A stretch of DNA of 40,662 bases from Dehalococcoidales bacterium (GTDB lineage Bacteria; Chloroflexota; Dehalococcoidia; Dehalococcoidales; RBG-16-60-22): positions 1 to 40,662 of the forward strand of contig JAQTVW010000003.1 in assembly GCA_028706655.1 (NCBI GenBank), given 5' to 3'. Below the pieces are notes generated by a model. That model was not told the origin of the DNA, made no database searches, and saw nothing but the letters and a program-made list of their open reading frames with translations. Below are positions 32,494 to 40,659 of this stretch, piece by piece. Numbering within the stretch: position 1 is the first letter of the stretch; each line of letters opens with the position of its first letter. The position numbers were made by a program, and so were the translations under genes.

Positions 32494-33473
32494 TGGAAAA
32501 TGATGCGAGAATCCAGACTCTGGAAGAAGAGTTTAAACTGATAAAAGGTGAATTGAAACAGACACTGACCAGTGTCCGCGAATATCTGATGGAAACCGGG
32601 CTGCCCGATTCCGAATACACTACCATTCTTGCCGCGATGGCTGGCGGCGCCGAGAGCCAGAAGATAGAAATGAAGGGCGACTTCGCCATGCCGAAGAAGC
32701 CGGAACCGGAAGAGGAAGAGGAAATCGTCGAGGAACTGGAAGAGACCCAGGATAATGAATCGAACGATTCGCAGGCTGAGGACTCCGAAGATTCCGGCGA
32801 CGATGTTGAAGAATCGGAAGAAGAGTTAGGAGAGTCCGGCGCATCGGACGATGCTGACGAATCAGACGGGTCTCCGGAAGCAGAAGCGTTAGAACAAGCA
32901 GAAGCTGCCGGAGAAGAAATGCTTGCTGAAAATGGCGGCGAACTGTCACAGGGGGAACAGATGGCTCAAGGACTCATGGAACCGCAGACTGCATACGCAA
33001 GGATGGGCAGGGTAATCGCCCAGGATACGCCGCGGGTCAACCTGCTGGCGAACCTCATCCGCTGGGTGGCTGCCGCCAGAAGAGAAATCGGCGTCGAGCA
33101 ACTGGCGACCTTCCTGGAAGTCTATGGCATCTGCGGGCACCTGACACCGGAGCTTAAAGAAGTGATTATCCGGCTTTCTGATGTGGCGCAGCCGCAATCT
33201 GAAGAAGCGGGTGCGGCTGATGTCTGGAGCCGGTTGCTGCTGGAACTGCATGGCATCCTCACCGGCGCAGACGCTCCGGCGCATGCGATGAAACCCATCT
33301 GGAACGATGGCAAAGCCGCCGTACCTGCCGTTAAAGAAAAGGTTGAGGAGCCCAAAGACGAGCCGATGCAGCTGAAGCTGGTTTTAAAGGATAGTAAAGG
33401 CAACGACCGCGAGTTCAATCTCAACCTCACTCCCGCGGCGGAAACCAAAAAACCACCGGCTAAGCGCAAATAG
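32493..33473 (+). CDS. ArlD/E-like archaellum cytoplasmic protein with acidic linker
   Basis: This 326-residue protein has an N-terminal coiled-coil segment (1-45) and a long disordered region rich in Glu, Asp and Ser (about 70-152). An ArlD/E-like helical domain (about 178-235, LIRWVAAARREIG followed by LATFLEVYGICGHLTPELK) comes next. It resembles the conserved PF04659 region of archaeal ArlD/ArlE, in which a tryptophan-containing helix is followed by an EYYESIGWIS-type turn. A Lys-rich tail ends KKPPAKRK. ArlC/D/E form the switch complex; here two genes appear to share the work. The homology is by pattern, not identity, so confidence is moderate. Confidence 0.68.
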   Translation: MENDARIQTLEEEFKLIKGELKQTLTSVREYLMETGLPDSEYTTILAAMAGGAESQKIEMKGDFAMPKKPEPEEEEEIVEELEETQDNESNDSQAEDSEDSGDDVEESEEELGESGASDDADESDGSPEAEALEQAEAAGEEMLAENGGELSQGEQMAQGLMEPQTAYARMGRVIAQDTPRVNLLANLIRWVAAARREIGVEQLATFLEVYGICGHLTPELKEVIIRLSDVAQPQSEEAGAADVWSRLLLELHGILTGADAPAHAMKPIWNDGKAAVPAVKEKVEEPKDEPMQLKLVLKDSKGNDREFNLNLTPAAETKKPPAKRK

Positions 33474-33509
33474 TAAATTATATTCCTCAGGGAAAAGGGA
33501 AGTGATGTT

Positions 33510-34226
33510 ATGGCGGAACCGAAAGTAAAAAGAGAGGTAATCTGCACGGGGGTCGCGGAAGTGGACGAGCGGCTGGGCGGCGGCATACCCGTCGGTTCGC
33601 TGTGCTTGATTGAAGGGCACTCTGATTCCGGGAAGAGCGTGCTCTGCCAGCACCTGACCTACGGTACTCTCTCCAACGCCGAGTCATCGGTGGCTTACTA
33701 CACTACGGAGAACAGCATCCGCAGCCTGGTCACGCAGATGGATTCGCTCTCCATGTATACCATGGACCATTTTCTGGCAGACCATTTCCGCATTTATCCG
33801 CTGATATTCCGGAACAACACCCATGACGGCAAAAAACCGTTTATGGTGCTGACGCACCATTTTTCAAAACTGCCCAAGCAATTCAAGCTGGTGATTATCG
33901 ATTCGATTACGATTCTCGTGGCGCACAGTAACCCCGTCTCGATTATCGATTTCTTTTCCCAGTGCAAACAGCTGTGCGATGACGGACGCTCTATCATCGT
34001 CGTCTCCCACTCGTATGCCTTCGAAGAAGACATGTTGGCGCGTACCCGCTCGCTATGTGATGCCCGTTTCCGTCTCCGGCTGGAGCAGATCGGCGACCGT
34101 ATGGTCAAGCTGATGGAAGTACTCAAGGTGCGCGGCGCCGACCGTCCCACGGGAGATGTTGTGAGCTTTGATATTGAACCCAAAGTTGGGATGCGTATCA
34201 TCCCGCTGGCTAAGGCGAGGGTCTAG
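33510..34226 (+). CDS. arlH: ArlH archaellum regulatory ATPase (RecA/KaiC-like)
   Basis: This 238-residue RecA/KaiC-like protein has Walker A GHSDSGKS (36-43) and Walker B LVIIDSITIL with Asp131. The ArlH-like C-terminal half contains SHSYAFEEDMLARTRSLCDA and ends in FDIEPKVGMRIIPLAKARV. ArlH is specific to archaella and absent from type IV pili; it binds ATP without or with low hydrolysis and controls ArlI assembly. This gene is the best single marker that the cluster is an archaellum and not another pilus. It lies 8 bp upstream of arlI, as in archaea. Confidence 0.9.
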   Translation: MAEPKVKREVICTGVAEVDERLGGGIPVGSLCLIEGHSDSGKSVLCQHLTYGTLSNAESSVAYYTTENSIRSLVTQMDSLSMYTMDHFLADHFRIYPLIFRNNTHDGKKPFMVLTHHFSKLPKQFKLVIIDSITILVAHSNPVSIIDFFSQCKQLCDDGRSIIVVSHSYAFEEDMLARTRSLCDARFRLRLEQIGDRMVKLMEVLKVRGADRPTGDVVSFDIEPKVGMRIIPLAKARV

Positions 34227-34234
34227 GAGGCTCC

Positions 34235-35986
34235 GTGCTCAAGCTGCCGTTTGAGTTCAAGTCTTGCACCCAGGAGTGCGGCAAAATCTGCGGCACGGAA
34301 GTCGAACACTGCTCGACGTATCAAAAACTGCCGCCGCCGATCCAGGAAGTATGCAAGAAGAGCCCGCACCTGCTGAATTACCTGCATGCCTTCCCGATAG
34401 ACAAACTGGGCATGCCGGAATATTTCGCCAAGGTGGGGCGCAGCTTGAAAGGGAAGAAGAACCCCAACCTGATTTACCCGGCAGGCAGTGATGTCTTCAT
34501 TCATATCCTGTCTAATCCTGAAGATGTCCGCGACCATTACGTTCCCATCGAACCCAGTCTCGCGGACGGGCAGGAAGACTTCCTTGATCAGATTGAGGCG
34601 CGGCTGGCGGACTATGTGGAAGACCTGGAAGGGATTACCGAAGCCGCCAAACGGCTGGAAGTCGTGATGCAAATCGTGGACAAGGTGGTCAATGTGAGGG
34701 CTGTGCTCCCGCCTAAAGCCGGCGCCGGGAAAAAGAGCGGCAGATTCGGGATGCTGACCGCCACAAAAGAAAAACTGGTCATCACGCCCGTGCAATATGC
34801 CAGTCTGCGCTACCTGCTGCGCCGCAAACTGGAAGGACTGGGGCTGCTGCAACCCCTGATTGACGACCCCAACATTGAAGATATTTCTTGCTCCGGACTG
34901 GGCAACATCTTCGTCGAACATAAGCTCTTCGGCGGACTGCGCACCAGCATCTGCTTTGAAGAACATACCGAGCTGGACAAATTTGTCATCCAGCTTGCCG
35001 AGGGTATCAGGCACCCGGTTACCTTCCGCGAACCCTGCGTCGACGCCACGCTGCCGGACGGCTCTCGTATCAACATCGTCTACGGCACGGATGTCTCCAA
35101 GAGAGGCAGCAACTTCACCATCCGAAAATTTTCGGATACCCCCATCAGCGTACTGGAACTGGTGGGATTCAACTCCATGAACTATGAAATGGCGGCGTAC
35201 CTTTCGATTATTCTCCAGGAAGGGATGAATGTCTGGGTGTCCGGAGAGACTGCTTCCGGTAAGACGACTCTGCTCAATGCGCTGACTACTTTCATTGCGC
35301 CCGAAGCTAAAATCGTCAGCATCGAAGATACCCCGGAAGTGCAGGTGCCGCACCATAACTGGATCCGCGGCGTAACCCGCGGCTCCGCCAAAAACTCGGA
35401 ATCTTCAGAGGTCTCCATGTTCGATCTGCTCAAGGCTGCCTTGCGGCAGAGACCCAACCTGATTATTGTCGGTGAAATCCGTGGTGCGGAAGGAGCAATC
35501 GCATTCCAGGCAATGCAGACCGGACATGCCTGCATGAGTACCTTCCATGCCGCCTCCGTCGCCAAGCTCATCCAGCGCGTCACCGGCAATCCCATCAACG
35601 TGCCCAAGACTTATGTCGATAACCTCAACGTGATTATCATTGCACAACAGGTGCGTCTGCCCAGCGGCTCGCTCGCCCGCCGCGTCACCAGCATCAATGA
35701 AATAGTCAGCTATGATTCAGTATCCGATTCATTTTCATTTATTGAAGTATTTAACTGGGACCCGCTGACCGATACCTTCAATTTTCGCGGCTTTCAGAAC
35801 TCCTATCTGCTGGAGTACAAGATTGCGCCGCGGCGCGGCTTGCCGCACGAAAAACGCCGCGAGGTATATAAGGTGCTTAAGCAGCGCGCCGATATTTTAA
35901 AAAGGATTGCCGACCAAAAAAAGACCAACTTTTATGAAGTATATGCTATTTTGTCCAAGGCAAAACGGGACGGGCTTTTCCGCTAA
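34235..35986 (+). CDS. arlI: ArlI archaellum motor ATPase
   Basis: This 583-residue secretion-superfamily ATPase is the motor that assembles and rotates the filament. Walker A is GETASGKTT (337-345), the Asp box is IEDTPEVQVP (362-371) and Walker B is LIIVGEIRGAEG (408-419, Glu413). An N-terminal helical/NTD2 region with DISCSGLGNIFVEH is also seen. It starts at GTG 34235 after GGAGG. The extreme N-terminus carries Cys11, Cys15, Cys19 and Cys26 (CX3CX3CX6C) plus Cys40, a possible metal or Fe-S site not known to me in archaeal ArlI. A dedicated ArlI rather than PilB is supported by the adjacent arlH. Confidence 0.93.
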   Translation: MLKLPFEFKSCTQECGKICGTEVEHCSTYQKLPPPIQEVCKKSPHLLNYLHAFPIDKLGMPEYFAKVGRSLKGKKNPNLIYPAGSDVFIHILSNPEDVRDHYVPIEPSLADGQEDFLDQIEARLADYVEDLEGITEAAKRLEVVMQIVDKVVNVRAVLPPKAGAGKKSGRFGMLTATKEKLVITPVQYASLRYLLRRKLEGLGLLQPLIDDPNIEDISCSGLGNIFVEHKLFGGLRTSICFEEHTELDKFVIQLAEGIRHPVTFREPCVDATLPDGSRINIVYGTDVSKRGSNFTIRKFSDTPISVLELVGFNSMNYEMAAYLSIILQEGMNVWVSGETASGKTTLLNALTTFIAPEAKIVSIEDTPEVQVPHHNWIRGVTRGSAKNSESSEVSMFDLLKAALRQRPNLIIVGEIRGAEGAIAFQAMQTGHACMSTFHAASVAKLIQRVTGNPINVPKTYVDNLNVIIIAQQVRLPSGSLARRVTSINEIVSYDSVSDSFSFIEVFNWDPLTDTFNFRGFQNSYLLEYKIAPRRGLPHEKRREVYKVLKQRADILKRIADQKKTNFYEVYAILSKAKRDGLFR

Positions 35987-36021
35987 AATCCGGTCCGCAG
36001 CCGTAACGAAGGGGGTACGAA

Positions 36022-36552
36022 ATGTTTTTTAATGCGCGCCGCTCCAAAGATAAGGGTGTCCCGCCAGAGAAACCGGGCGAAGACAGCGCGGAACTCAAAG
36101 TACAGCAAATAGAAAGCCTCGAAGAACTGGTCGCCAGGCGGACCCAGGGACTAAAGGAAGCCCAGCAGCAATTGAGCCAGCTGACCACGGAAGCCGCTCC
36201 CAAAGAGGGGAAAGAAGACCCCAAGGTGGATGCACTCTTTACACAACCCGCTCCGCCGGTGGAAGCAGCGAAGCTGGAAGAGACCGTGCTCAAGACAGTA
36301 GACCTCAACTCTTTGCTTAAAACCGAGACGCCGCCGGTTGAAGTTAAAGCCGCTCCGGCGGTAGAGAAGGTAGTCGCCGAAAAGAAGCCGGAAGAAATCA
36401 TGAGTGATTCTTTGGCTGACCTCTTCAATCAGGAAGATGAAAAAGAAAATCCCCTCGCGGGGCTTATCCGCTCTTTACCGGTAGTCTCCGCAGGCGAACT
36501 CCTCAACGAAGCCAAAGAAGTGAGTACCATCATCAGGGAATGGCGGCGCTAA
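36022..36552 (+). CDS. Uncharacterised coiled-coil protein of the archaellum locus
   Basis: This 176-residue cytoplasmic protein has no signal or membrane helix. It begins with a basic segment, then a helix (about 25-57) with SLEELVARRTQGLKEAQQQL likely to form a coiled coil. A Pro/Ala/Glu linker (58-130) follows, and then a conserved-looking tail (about 142-176) with NPLAGLIRSLPVVSAGELL and STIIREWRR. AAGGGGGT precedes the ATG. It follows arlI by 35 bp and so is co-transcribed. It could be an adaptor linking the motor to other proteins (an ArlX-like or chemotaxis-linking role) but no family is recognised. Confidence 0.6.
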   Translation: MFFNARRSKDKGVPPEKPGEDSAELKVQQIESLEELVARRTQGLKEAQQQLSQLTTEAAPKEGKEDPKVDALFTQPAPPVEAAKLEETVLKTVDLNSLLKTETPPVEVKAAPAVEKVVAEKKPEEIMSDSLADLFNQEDEKENPLAGLIRSLPVVSAGELLNEAKEVSTIIREWRR

Positions 36553-36742
36553 ATGATTCATATCAGGCGTAAACAAAACGAGGTAAGGGTAGACTCCCAG
36601 AACAATAGGGGGTATCGTGGTTGTCGCCCGGGATGCGCAGGAGTAATTTGAAGCTATGGGTATAGTTTGGGGCGATTCGCGTAACTTCGACCGTTTTCCG
36701 GTACTGAAGGCAACCAGACTCCGCATCAAGGGGGTAACAGAC

Positions 36743-38242
36743 ATGGCAAACGGAACGAAGCGAATAAAAGTCAGTCCGTATTTATGGCATATCATGGCGA
36801 TTACGCTGGTGTGTGCTATCCTGTATTACCTGCCGGTAATTGCAGGTATGGCGGGCTGGACGGTCGCCCGGGACAACCTCGGCATCTTCCATGATTTTTA
36901 CGGCATCGATTTTTATGCCCTGGTCTTCTTTGCGCCGGTGGTCTATACCGCCTATATGCTTGGCGTACAGTGGGCAATAGTGGTCGCGATAATCTCTACC
37001 GTTCTGATTATCCCTTATGCCATCGCTTTCGACCCGTATCCCAACGTCATGTTCAAACCGGCTTCTTTCGGCATTATCCTGAGCGCGGTAGGCGCGGTGG
37101 TGGCGATGCTGCAACGGAGCGATGAACAGCGCCGCCAGAGCCTGAAAGAATTGAAATGCCTTTATGACATCGGGCGGGTAGCTGAAGAGAATGATTCCAT
37201 AGAACATTTTCTTATGGCGGCGGTGACGCTCATCCCGCAGGCAACGCGATATCCGGGCGAAGCAGAGGTCAGGATTACCCTGCGGGACAAGGTATTACAA
37301 AGCCCCGGTTTTGATGAAAAAGGCGGTAAACTACTCAAAGAAGACCTGATGCTCAGCGGCGAGGCGCTGGGGCGTATCGAGATATATTCAACGCACGGCT
37401 ATGCCTACCTGGCAAAGCAGCAGCCGTTTATCAACACCGTCGCGGACAGAATCGTGAGTGCGGTGCATGAGATAGAACTGGCGCTGTCGCTCCAAGGCTA
37501 TTACACACAATTGGAAGAGATGGTGGAGAAGCGGACCGCGGACCTGGAAGAAACCCGCGAAAAGCTCATCCGCTCGGAGCGGCTGGCTGCCGTGGGGGAA
37601 CTGGCTTCCGGAGTCGGACATGAGCTGCGCAATCCGCTCAACGTCATCCGCAACTGCGTTTACCTGCTCAAGATGGGTATGGACGAAAAGGCGGATGAAG
37701 AAACGCTCAATACCCTCAAACTGCTGGACCGGCAGATTGATATTTCCAACCGCATCGTCTCCGACCTGCTCGATTTTACCCGCATCCGCCCGCCCACCCG
37801 GAGTAAAGTCGATTTGAACGGGCTGATAAAAGAGAGCCTTTCCTGGGTGGCTGCGCCGGACAAGACAAAAGTAACTGCGGATTTCAACGGGAAATCGCCG
37901 CAGGTGAAGATAGACGCCGAACAAATCGGCCGCGCGTTCGCCAACATCATCAGCAACGCCTACCAGGCGATGAACGGTAAGGGCGGCGAACTCAAGGTCG
38001 CCATTGACGCCGATGACGCTTATGCCTGGGCGCAGTTCACGGACAACGGCTGCGGCATACCGGCAGAAAACTTGACCAGGATATTTGAGCCCCTGTTCAC
38101 CACCAAGCCCAAGGGCATCGGGCTTGGACTGGCAATTACCAGGCGATTGGTGGAGCAAAACAGCGGGGTTGTCAGCGTCGCCAGCAAGGTTGGCGAAGGG
38201 ACGACATTTACGGTAAAACTGCCGCTTAATGAAAGGAGCTAA
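36743..38242 (+). CDS. Membrane histidine kinase (MASE-like TM + GAF-like + HisKA + HATPase)
   Basis: This 499-residue kinase (ATG 36743 with AAGGGGGT upstream; an upstream ATG at 36656 has a poorly spaced site) has four N-terminal membrane helices (about 12-122) and a GAF-like cytoplasmic domain (about 133-245). A coiled coil (250-280), HisKA with His293 in GVGHELRNPLNVI, and an HATPase with NIISNAYQAM, DNGCGIP and GLGLAI follow. It lies 190 bp after the last archaellum-locus gene and 2 bp before a tandem-receiver protein. Its signal is unknown. The kinase could control the archaellum locus or its motility behaviour, by position. Confidence 0.9.
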   Translation: MANGTKRIKVSPYLWHIMAITLVCAILYYLPVIAGMAGWTVARDNLGIFHDFYGIDFYALVFFAPVVYTAYMLGVQWAIVVAIISTVLIIPYAIAFDPYPNVMFKPASFGIILSAVGAVVAMLQRSDEQRRQSLKELKCLYDIGRVAEENDSIEHFLMAAVTLIPQATRYPGEAEVRITLRDKVLQSPGFDEKGGKLLKEDLMLSGEALGRIEIYSTHGYAYLAKQQPFINTVADRIVSAVHEIELALSLQGYYTQLEEMVEKRTADLEETREKLIRSERLAAVGELASGVGHELRNPLNVIRNCVYLLKMGMDEKADEETLNTLKLLDRQIDISNRIVSDLLDFTRIRPPTRSKVDLNGLIKESLSWVAAPDKTKVTADFNGKSPQVKIDAEQIGRAFANIISNAYQAMNGKGGELKVAIDADDAYAWAQFTDNGCGIPAENLTRIFEPLFTTKPKGIGLGLAITRRLVEQNSGVVSVASKVGEGTTFTVKLPLNERS

Positions 38243-38244
38243 TC

Positions 38245-39021
38245 ATGGCAGAGCCGATTAACGTACTCGTGGTTGATGACAACGAGGACTTACTGGAGAC
38301 CCTGGCACTGATATTAAAAAGGCGCGGTTTCAATGTCGATACCGCAACTGACGGAGCTGCCGCGGTAGAAAAATACGCCGCGCGTGACTTCGACGTTGCT
38401 TTGATGGATATCGTCATGCCGAATATGAACGGCGTGGAAGCCTTCCGGAAAATCAGGGAGATGGACCCCGGCGCCGCCGTTATTCTGATGACGGCTTATT
38501 CCGAGGAGGCACTCATCCGCAGCGCCATCGATGGGGGCGCTCATCAGGTAGTGCATAAACCCATCAGCATCGACCAGATGATAGCGCTGCTTAAAGAGGC
38601 GGCAAAGAGCCAGGCGATTCTTATCGTTGACGACGACGAAGATATTCTCGGTACGATGAGCAAGGCATTTGAAATCGAAGGGTATCGCGTGCTTGCCGCC
38701 GGCAGCGGCGAAGAAGCGGTCAAACTGGCTAAAGAAAAGCAGTGCCAGATAGCCTTCGTTGATGTCAAGCTGCCGATGATGGACGGTTTGGAGACCTACC
38801 TCCATCTGAAAGAGATTAATCCCAATATCATGACGGTGATGATGACCGGCTTCCGCGATGAAGTCAAAGACGCCCTGGAAAAGGCGCAGGAAGCAAAAGC
38901 GATTGAGTGCCTTTTCAAGCCTTTCAGCCCGGTAAAAGCGCTGGAAATGGTCAGTCATCTCCGCAGCGCAGGTAAGGCGGGTTCCCGTAATGGAAAACAA
39001 AAAGAGCATTCTGGTTGTTGA
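38245..39021 (+). CDS. Tandem-receiver response regulator (REC-REC)
   Basis: This 258-residue protein has two complete receiver domains and no output domain. The first has VVDDNED and phospho-acceptor Asp55 (ALMDIVMP); the second has IVDDDED and Asp173 (AFVDVKLP). Both keep the conserved Lys after the Thr/Ser switch (HKPIS and FKPFS). Receiver-only proteins pass phosphate within a relay or bind a motor, as CheY does. AAAGGAG precedes the ATG. Its 3' end overlaps the next gene by 32 bp, so both are probably translated from one message. A CheY-like action on the archaellum switch is possible but is inference. Confidence 0.9.
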   Translation: MAEPINVLVVDDNEDLLETLALILKRRGFNVDTATDGAAAVEKYAARDFDVALMDIVMPNMNGVEAFRKIREMDPGAAVILMTAYSEEALIRSAIDGGAHQVVHKPISIDQMIALLKEAAKSQAILIVDDDEDILGTMSKAFEIEGYRVLAAGSGEEAVKLAKEKQCQIAFVDVKLPMMDGLETYLHLKEINPNIMTVMMTGFRDEVKDALEKAQEAKAIECLFKPFSPVKALEMVSHLRSAGKAGSRNGKQKEHSGC

Positions 39022-40636
39022 TGATGAGCTTGATTTCCTCACGGTAATCAAGCGTATTTTACAGGTCAAAGGTTACGAAGTAACTACTGCGCCCACTGCA
39101 GGCGAAGCAGTGGCAAGGGCGCAGACGCACTTCTATAACGCGGCGATTCTGGATATCAGCCTCCCGGACATGGCGGGCACGGAACTTCTGAGCGTCCTTC
39201 TTGAAATGCACCCGGACACTATCGCTGTGATGCTTACCGGGCATTCCTCGGTGCAGAATGCGGTCGTTTCGCTCAACCGGGGCGCCTTTGCCTACCTGGA
39301 AAAGCCGCTCGACCCGGACCACCTGCTTTCGGTACTGGAGCAGGGTCTGGAAAAGCAGCGGCTGTCTCTGGAGAACCACCGTCTGGTTGCCGAACTGGAA
39401 GAGCGCAACCGCATTACCAACATCCTGTTGAATATATCGCAGGCGGCTGCCAAGACGCTGGACTTAAAACAAATTATCGAAACCGCCCTGGAGAAGGTCA
39501 CTGATTCGGTCACCGTTGAGGCGGATTTTCTTTATCTTTACGAAGAAAAACTGGTTCTCAAGGGACAGCACGGTTTGCCCGAATCGCTCGCCGGGCGGAT
39601 GGCGGAGCAGGTGGAGCAGGGGCTTATTGGCAGGGTCTATCAGCAGAACGAGCCTGTCGCGATTAATGATATTTCCGCCGAGCCGGATCTGGCATTCCTG
39701 GCAAAGGAAGGTTATTTGTCCGGGGCGTGCGTCCCGCTGGCGATTCTGGGCGAAAGCATCGGAGTATTGGGAGTGGTGACACGCGTTAAGCGGCACTTCA
39801 CCAATAGCGATATCGCGCTTTTAACCGCCATTGGTAAAGAGATTGGCATTGCCATCCAGAACTCGCGGCTTTATGAACAGGCATCGAGCGCGCGGGCGCT
39901 GCGGGAACTGGATGCTCTGCGCACGGAATTTCTGGCGAATGTCAGCCACGAACTGCGCACGCCGCTCGCCGTTATTAAAGGTTCTGCCAGCAGTCTGCTC
40001 CAGCCCGATGTTGATTTTGATGAAGAGACCCGCCGCGATTTTCTGCAGTCTATCGATAAAGACGCCGACCGGCTCAGCCGGCTGGTCAATGACCTGCTGA
40101 TGATGTCCCGTCTGGAAGCGGGCGCGCTGGAAGTCAAGCGGAAACCGCACCACCTGGCGGAAGTCATCGCCGGCGTGAAAGACCGACTGGACAGCATCAC
40201 CGTGAGACATCAACTGCTGATTGATATTCCACCGGCACTGCCGCCGGTCAAAGTTGACGATGGACGTATCGGTGAGGTATTGACCAACCTGGTGGAAAAT
40301 GCCACCAAGCATGCCGAGACGGGCACACGCATTACTATCAGCGCCCATCCTGAAAAGGGGTGCGAGTTAGTGGTCAGTGTGACCGATGAAGGCATCGGCA
40401 TTCCGCCGGAACTTCATCACAAGATATTTGGACGCTTTTATCAGGTGGAAAACAGTAAGCGGGGCAATCGCAAGGGCACCGGCCTGGGACTGGCAATCTG
40501 CAGGGGCATTATCGAAGCGCACAGCGGGCGAATCTGGGTGGAAAGCGCCAGCGGTAAAGGCTCCAAATTCAGCTTCAGCCTGCCAGTGGAAGAACCCGCC
40601 GGCAAAGGGAAGCCGGAACTGGTACGGACGGTTTAG
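38990..40636 (+). CDS. Hybrid regulator-kinase (REC-GAF-HisKA-HATPase)
   Basis: This 548-residue soluble protein begins with a receiver (Asp55 in AILDISLP, Lys in LEKPLD). A GAF domain (about 145-292), HisKA with His320 in NVSHELRTPLAVI, and HATPase with NLVENATKH, DEGIGIP and GTGLGLAI follow. Phosphorylation of its N-terminal receiver, perhaps by the upstream kinase, would gate its own kinase activity, a phosphorelay arrangement. It overlaps the tandem-receiver gene by 32 bp and has no membrane anchor. Another gene begins 24 bp downstream at the window end. Partners and output cannot be told. Confidence 0.92.
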   Translation: MENKKSILVVDDELDFLTVIKRILQVKGYEVTTAPTAGEAVARAQTHFYNAAILDISLPDMAGTELLSVLLEMHPDTIAVMLTGHSSVQNAVVSLNRGAFAYLEKPLDPDHLLSVLEQGLEKQRLSLENHRLVAELEERNRITNILLNISQAAAKTLDLKQIIETALEKVTDSVTVEADFLYLYEEKLVLKGQHGLPESLAGRMAEQVEQGLIGRVYQQNEPVAINDISAEPDLAFLAKEGYLSGACVPLAILGESIGVLGVVTRVKRHFTNSDIALLTAIGKEIGIAIQNSRLYEQASSARALRELDALRTEFLANVSHELRTPLAVIKGSASSLLQPDVDFDEETRRDFLQSIDKDADRLSRLVNDLLMMSRLEAGALEVKRKPHHLAEVIAGVKDRLDSITVRHQLLIDIPPALPPVKVDDGRIGEVLTNLVENATKHAETGTRITISAHPEKGCELVVSVTDEGIGIPPELHHKIFGRFYQVENSKRGNRKGTGLGLAICRGIIEAHSGRIWVESASGKGSKFSFSLPVEEPAGKGKPELVRTV

Positions 40637-40659
40637 TTACCGGGAATAAGGGGGAAAAT

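Noticed and set aside
34223-35356. Long minus-strand open frame (377 codons) opposite arlI
   Set aside because: It is antisense to a clearly conserved ATPase, has low-complexity His/Gln/Phe-rich translation, and arises from codon bias.
27489-36552. Reading the locus as a type IV pilus or Tad system
   Set aside because: ArlH and the ArlF/G- and ArlD/E-like proteins do not occur in those systems, and no retraction ATPase, secretin or alignment proteins are present.
36553-36654. 33-codon frame between the coiled-coil protein and the histidine kinase
   Set aside because: It has no ribosome site and a Arg/Asn/Gly-rich translation without recognisable features.
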